DNA of 37,118 bases. Source: Trachelipus rathkii. Lineage: Eukaryota > Arthropoda > Malacostraca > Isopoda > Trachelipodidae. The notes beneath the pieces are model-generated. The model did not search any database, was not told the DNA's origin, and saw only the letters and a program-made list of their open reading frames with translations. The stretch's first letter is position 1; the number at the start of each line of letters is the position of its first letter. Below, piece by piece: positions 32,565-37,118 of this stretch. Where the stretch lies: assembly GCA_015478945.1 (NCBI GenBank), contig JABUQX010042105.1:1-37118 (forward strand), written 5' to 3'. The position numbers were made by a program, and so were the translations under genes.

Positions 32565-32870
32565 ATTGGAGAGTGAAGATCATTTCTATTTAATGTTGCG
32601 TCATCGGGGCTTGCTTATGGACATACTATCCAGAAGAATAACAGATATCAGGACTTTACTTACAGAGTTATTGATTCCTATAAAACTCGAACGAGAAATT
32701 ACGAAGTTGGATTATGCGAAATGATACTGGATGCGCATGTTGAGAATATGCCTGAGTCACACACGGGCATTTGTAATATCTTAGAAAGTGTTTGAGAATG
32801 TTAAAACGTTATTAAAAATTAGACATCAGATATGAAGTGTTATCGTGAGATACAAGGTATAAATTTATGT
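32565..32870 (+). pseudogene. Start of a Polinton virion-protein-like gene, decayed
   Basis: Immediately after the integrase, SEDHFYLML (about 32572-32598) shifts by one base into a run containing YGHTIQKNNRYQDFTYRV (about 32618-32671) and then YEVGLCEMILDAHVE (about 32699-32743). A short extended N-terminus of the form FYxxLPS..., followed by a WEVGLxEIxxP block, is what I recall for a conserved late gene next to the integrase in many Polintons, usually predicted to be a capsid-associated protein. The role is inferred from family memory and neighbourhood. At least two frame changes; the continuation after 32870 is not readable. Confidence 0.55.
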
Positions 32871-32879
32871 AATAATTAA

Positions 32880-34045
32880 AAGACAAGTTTAATTAAACAA
32901 AGATCTCTATAAATCTTCTTACCTGATGTGTCGTAGACTTAACAAGCAATATTAAATCAAGTCGTACTATGTAAACGATTTAAGCTTATTTCTAGTTAAT
33001 AATAGAACATTTAGTAAAGCTCTAGTAAACTTGAAAGATTGAAGTTATTGTATTTTCACAAACTTCAGAGAGTTTTCGCGTTAATGAGTAACTTACGTTG
33101 GATGATACAACATATTGAGAATTAACGATATCTAAGACAAACTCTGAAATTAAATTTTAAATACATTAGTATTCCCACGATGCAAGAGTATTTAGATAAG
33201 CTTTTAGGCAAAAAAGCAACACCGATGATATTACCATTCTGTATGTGATCCGTTCAAAATGTTACATTGATCCTGTTGTAGCCGATATGTTATACAGCGA
33301 CAATTTGTAGATAGAACCCAGTAAGTTTGGAAGCACTAAGGTTTCATGTTTCCACCAAGAAGGATACATATTTCCTAAAAGATTGGCAGAGTTATAAGTT
33401 TTCCTTTAGTGCTGACACCTACTATACTGCTGCATAATTGCTCAATTTTAGAGACTGTAAGAGTGATATAAAGAGATGTCGAGGGAACCCTTACCCATTC
33501 ACAACATGGTTACGGCTGTTCACCCTGTTGTAAAGTGCATATTACGGAAGGAAGCGTCCGGTTTGTTGTAAAAGAGTCTAGAGCTCGTTAAATTAGTTGC
33601 TATATGAAATTGAGAAACCTGTAATCTAATGACCTCCAAGAAGATCAGTTCTACTCATAATCGCGTGCCTTCATCTGCCTCAATGGATCTTACGGAACGT
33701 GCTAATAATATCAGAATTATACACCCCAATTTATTGAACCCTAAACTTTTGAATCGAGCAAATATATGTTGAAGCAGGATTAAAGTGAACATAATTCTTG
33801 ATGGCATCTGTTGATGAATATTATAGAGTCCCCCCTCTGCCTTTATAATATTTAGAAGCCCACAACCATGGAAAGAATGTGATTAAAAATTAAAGCTAAG
33901 ACTAACAATTATTGAACATGGATGTGAAAAACATCTATCTATGCAAAAATCATTTCATAAGTCGGCGCGTCTTTTACAACTTCATTGGTTTATGATGTGT
34001 TCGATGGGCTTAAAACAAGAAAATTTATAACAAGTCTCGCTATTT
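32880..34045. other. Gene-poor stretch, perhaps eroded Polinton interior
   Basis: Forward frames give only scattered short peptides (for example PVVADMLYSDN near 33265 and SKFGSTKVSCFHQEG near 33320). They may be traces of the gene that starts at 32565, but similarity is too weak to say so. Confidence 0.35.
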
Positions 34046-34047
34046 GA

Positions 34048-34221
34048 CACAAGCGGGGCTTTGGTGAAGGCCTCTACCCCACCTTCGGAGGGCTAATTGC
34101 CGCGCTATACACCCCTTCGGGGGTCATTCCCACCATCTCAGGATTCATACCCTTTCAAGGGCACATCCCCCCCCTAGGTTTTTCTCTCGGCGAATGTAAT
34201 GTGTGGCTACGAACCTCTTGA
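34048..34221 (+). other. GC-rich island with short Gly/Pro-rich frame
   Basis: About 150 bases far richer in G and C than the flanks. The open forward frame reads KRGFGEGLYPTFGGLIAALY and then SGVIPTISGFIPFQGH, ending at a TGA near 34219. The DNA contains two or three imperfect units of the CCCTTCGGGGGTCATTCCCACC kind. It might be a fragment of a glycine-rich minor virion protein of the Polinton, or simply a short GC-rich tandem repeat. No start codon is seen. Confidence 0.3.
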
Positions 34222-34249
34222 TATTAATGAAAATGTTTATTGTAGTTAG

Positions 34250-37118
34250 GTGACGTTATGTTAAATTATTCTAGTATGACAATGTCGAAAAATAACACTG
34301 ATGTTAGAGAAATGAAGTGAGTTTTTGGAGATATTTACTGTATTAACTGGACGGATGAATGTGATTAGAAACGTAGCCTCAGGTTACGTTTTGTTTGGGT
34401 AATTGTTAGGTTATGCGCTCTTAGAAATTTTGCTTAATGCTTACGATTTTATTCATAGGTCAAATGATGTTATACTCGAACGAGTGACAACACTTTGATG
34501 AAATAGTGTCAATTCATAGTACAACCACGATATTGATATACTTTGATAGTATGGTCACTTTGTTTAAGGATTTGTTGCTTAGATTTAATACGGCTGTTAC
34601 TGTTGCTGCATATGCGAGAATAAAATGGGAGAATATCGAGATGATTGTCATGACCTAGCTTAGCTACCCTTACCTTTTGATAAAGTACGGAAATTTTTTC
34701 GGATGTTAAGCTGCATTATTCATACGCTAGGTTATTGTTAGTTTCTATTGATACATTTTCTTCTTTTTCCGTATCGCAAGATATTTACTTTATTGATGCT
34801 AAACTATTGTTTGTTGGTTAAGCATGTAGTCGTAGGTCAGCTATATGAAAGATACTTATTTTTTATATGTTGATGTGTTATCCAAAATGATACTCGAAAA
34901 CTATGAATGAACTCAGATAGTTCAATAGAAATCACAGGTGCAGTGTTATTAGTTTATCTGAATTACTTGGGACTGAGCGTATGGGGTATGCCGGGCGATA
35001 GGTGGTGATTTGATTTACTGGGTTGACTGTCATATTGACCTGCTTTACAAGATGACAGATAAATGACGTGATCTTAGTACGCTTTACATTGTGAGTAATA
35101 GTTATTCTCAAAAGATTAAACGTAGATATACTGATTGATAATGGGTAATTATATAACTATGGATATTAATATAGTTATGTGTATTTTTTAATGTGGGTGA
35201 TGTTTTCTACAAGCTTTTGTTATAGATTAGTGCAATGTATTCGCTCGGTGGGATTGGATCTGTTGACGACGAGATTAATGATTGTAATCTGTATAAATAT
35301 CTTGCAATTGATTCAATCAAAATTCGATATAAATTAGCATTTTAACTCTTCCTATTGGTAATCGAACTCGAGTCCTCAAAGTTGTTAAGCAAATATTTTC
35401 TGTTAAATCATTCAACAAATTTTACCATTTCATTCAACATTGAATGTTAGGAGATATGCTTGAAAAGTGTTGAATAGGTTACGTTTGCCGAAACGTGTTC
35501 AAGGTGACTTTACTTGCTGATTAAGTGCGTAAGTTTGATTTTACATGTTAGATAGCTTTATTAGTACGTAAGCTGTGTTAGGTGTGTCTCCCAGCATAAA
35601 CTTTTAATATTTTTAGTTAGTTATTATATTGTTAGCTTTATTAATGATAAAATAAAAAAGAAAAAAACAAAACGTTGATTACGTTCAGGCATGACTATTC
35701 GAGTTGACGTTAGTATATAAGAACTTAATTTTTGATGTTATGTTTGGATAACAACTTTTTGTATGTTATCATATAGTCGTTGACGTCTGTTATATTAATT
35801 AGACAGAGATATGGTAATTCTTGTTAACAATTACTGTGTTTTGTAAGATTCACAGTTAAATTTATGATATGTGCTTGAAAAAGTATGTGTAGGTTACGTT
35901 TTGCATGCATGTTAGTTACCTTTACAGGGTGTTTAAGTTGTGGACTGTTTTAAAATGTTTAACATGTTATATTCTGGTAGGTGTAAACGCTTGGTGTTTA
36001 AGGTTTGTTCTTTTTACATTTTTTTCTATAGTTTAATTATTTCAGATACTCTATGATATTTAGTTTATTTGATTTTAAAGTCTGCGCTGTATATAGTTTC
36101 GGCAATAGTAACTCTATTGAATTTGATTAGAATAATCATTTTGCTTTATACTCTTTTCTGATGGTGAAATATAACCAAATAATGTTAAATATAAAATCTA
36201 AACCTGGAAGTAGAAATATGCTTGAAAAAGTTGAATAGGTTACGTTTTATCCACGTTCTAGTGCTAATGGTACTTTACTGTTTGTTTCAAGTATGGAACT
36301 TTGTTACCAATGTTTATGTAAGTTAATTCGACGCGTAAGGCTGTGTCATAGGTTTGTTGATGATAACGATTATAATTCTTAGTTCTGAGTAATGCTTACA
36401 TGGTTAGCTTTATTATGTTAGAAAGACAATTGTTTACGTTTAGCATACTATCGGTCTGTAGTATATAAAGAACGTTATTTTTGTACATGTATCCGAAATG
36501 ATAACATCGATATGTGACCCTGAATCACTTAGATCGAAAGATCAAAAGGTCATAGGAGGATGGGTAGGGAGGAGAAATGAGGTGGATTCTGATTGTACCT
36601 GATTTTTACTGAATTTAAGTAAACTTTTAAATTTTTCATTAATCTATATAGAACTGGTCATTACATTTTATGATTTAAGTACAACTTTTTTTATGTTCAT
36701 GTGTAGCTAAAAAACGTTATGTAATATGTTTTGACAATTATATGCCCGTGAACTCGTAAGTGTAGGTAAGGTATGAGAAATGTTATTGTTCATTAAATAT
36801 TTCTATGATAATGTAAAAAACCTTTGTTATATTTAGCAGTTATAGTCGTATGGTCTGATTATATAATCGTACTGGGCTTATGATACATTTTTAGCTAAAT
36901 GTACTGGGTTCTGAATAAAATAACGTCAAATAAATGTTCAGAAGATATGTCTTGAAAAAAGTCTGAATATGTTACGTTTTGCATTCTATGGTATTAGTTA
37001 CTTTAGTGGTGTTAAGTGTGGAACTTTGTTAATGTATAATACAGTTATTCCGTGTTTAGTACGATTGAGTAAGTTTTGTTCTTCGTGTACGATTCATTCT
37101 CTATAGTTTTCTCATGTG
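34250..37118. repeat. Diverged satellite-like array, period about 365 bp
   Basis: The motif AGGTTACGTTT (or one base off) occurs at about 34381, 35476, 35891, 36237 and 36970, usually preceded by ATATGCTTGAAAAAGT and followed within 100 bases by TACTTTA and GTGGAACTTTGTTA. Distances are 1095, 415, 346 and 733 bases, close to multiples of 365. A second motif (AGTATATAAAGAAC..TTATTTTT..TATCCRAAATGATAAC) recurs near 34850, 35710 and 36460. The array has no open frames and runs off the window. Confidence 0.6.

Noticed and set aside
1..37118. CRISPR array, rRNA gene or functional tRNA gene
   Set aside because: No regularly spaced identical repeats of CRISPR kind, no rRNA-like conserved blocks, and only two incomplete tRNA-like box sets.

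Overview
This is a repeat-dominated animal nuclear window. Evidence for that is GT-AG split coding exons, very long (TA)n, (CT)n and (CA)n microsatellites, and remains of at least six classes of mobile element. The cofilin exons read like arthropod (twinstar-type) ADF/cofilin. With the density of AT dinucleotide repeats and the mix of LINEs and Polinton-like DNA, a crustacean, perhaps a decapod, is my best guess. The organism itself is inferred. There is no bacterial-style operon, CRISPR array or rRNA.

The one host gene I recognise with confidence is ADF/cofilin on the + strand. An internal exon lies at 22384-22506 and the terminal coding exon at 25035-25103. Both are intact and in phase 0. 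The roughly 130-base exon expected between them, and the upstream exons, are not visible, so the locus is incomplete or misassembled here. Its 2.5-kb intron has received fragments of the LINE family whose nearly full-length copy sits at 27735-30700. Weaker host-gene candidates are an exon at 41-220 (+) and two GC-richer first-exon-like islands on the minus strand (13538-13672 and 15063-15264).

Mobile-element layout: 6545-8200 (-), broken copy of a multi-copy animal protein family with transposase-like motifs; 9860-11330 (+), decayed CR1-like LINE with an A-tail; 11666-12973, a 1.3-kb terminal-inverted-repeat element between TA dinucleotides, carrying a repeated GGGGCAATTGGGAAC motif; 15490-16165 (-), LINE with reverse-transcriptase C-terminus and RNase H remains; 17480-18410 (-), pogo/Tigger-like DDE transposase remains; 23965-24185 and 24290-24885 (-), LINE 3' ends; 27735-30700 (-), endonuclease plus reverse-transcriptase LINE whose catalytic YADD box is destroyed; 31600-32820 (+), a decayed Polinton/Maverick-type integrase with chromodomain-like tail, followed by the start of a virion-protein-like gene.

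Tandem arrays: a ~131-bp unit at 20600-21560, a GGAGTCGG-type minisatellite at 30765-30935, and a very diverged ~365-bp satellite-like array from about 34250 to the window end. Long stretches (2590-6180, 22510-23960, 32900-34040) are AT-rich and without recognisable genes. Almost every element ORF is broken by small frameshifts, many at homopolymers. Age decay is the simplest reading, but uncorrected long-read error cannot be excluded from sequence alone.
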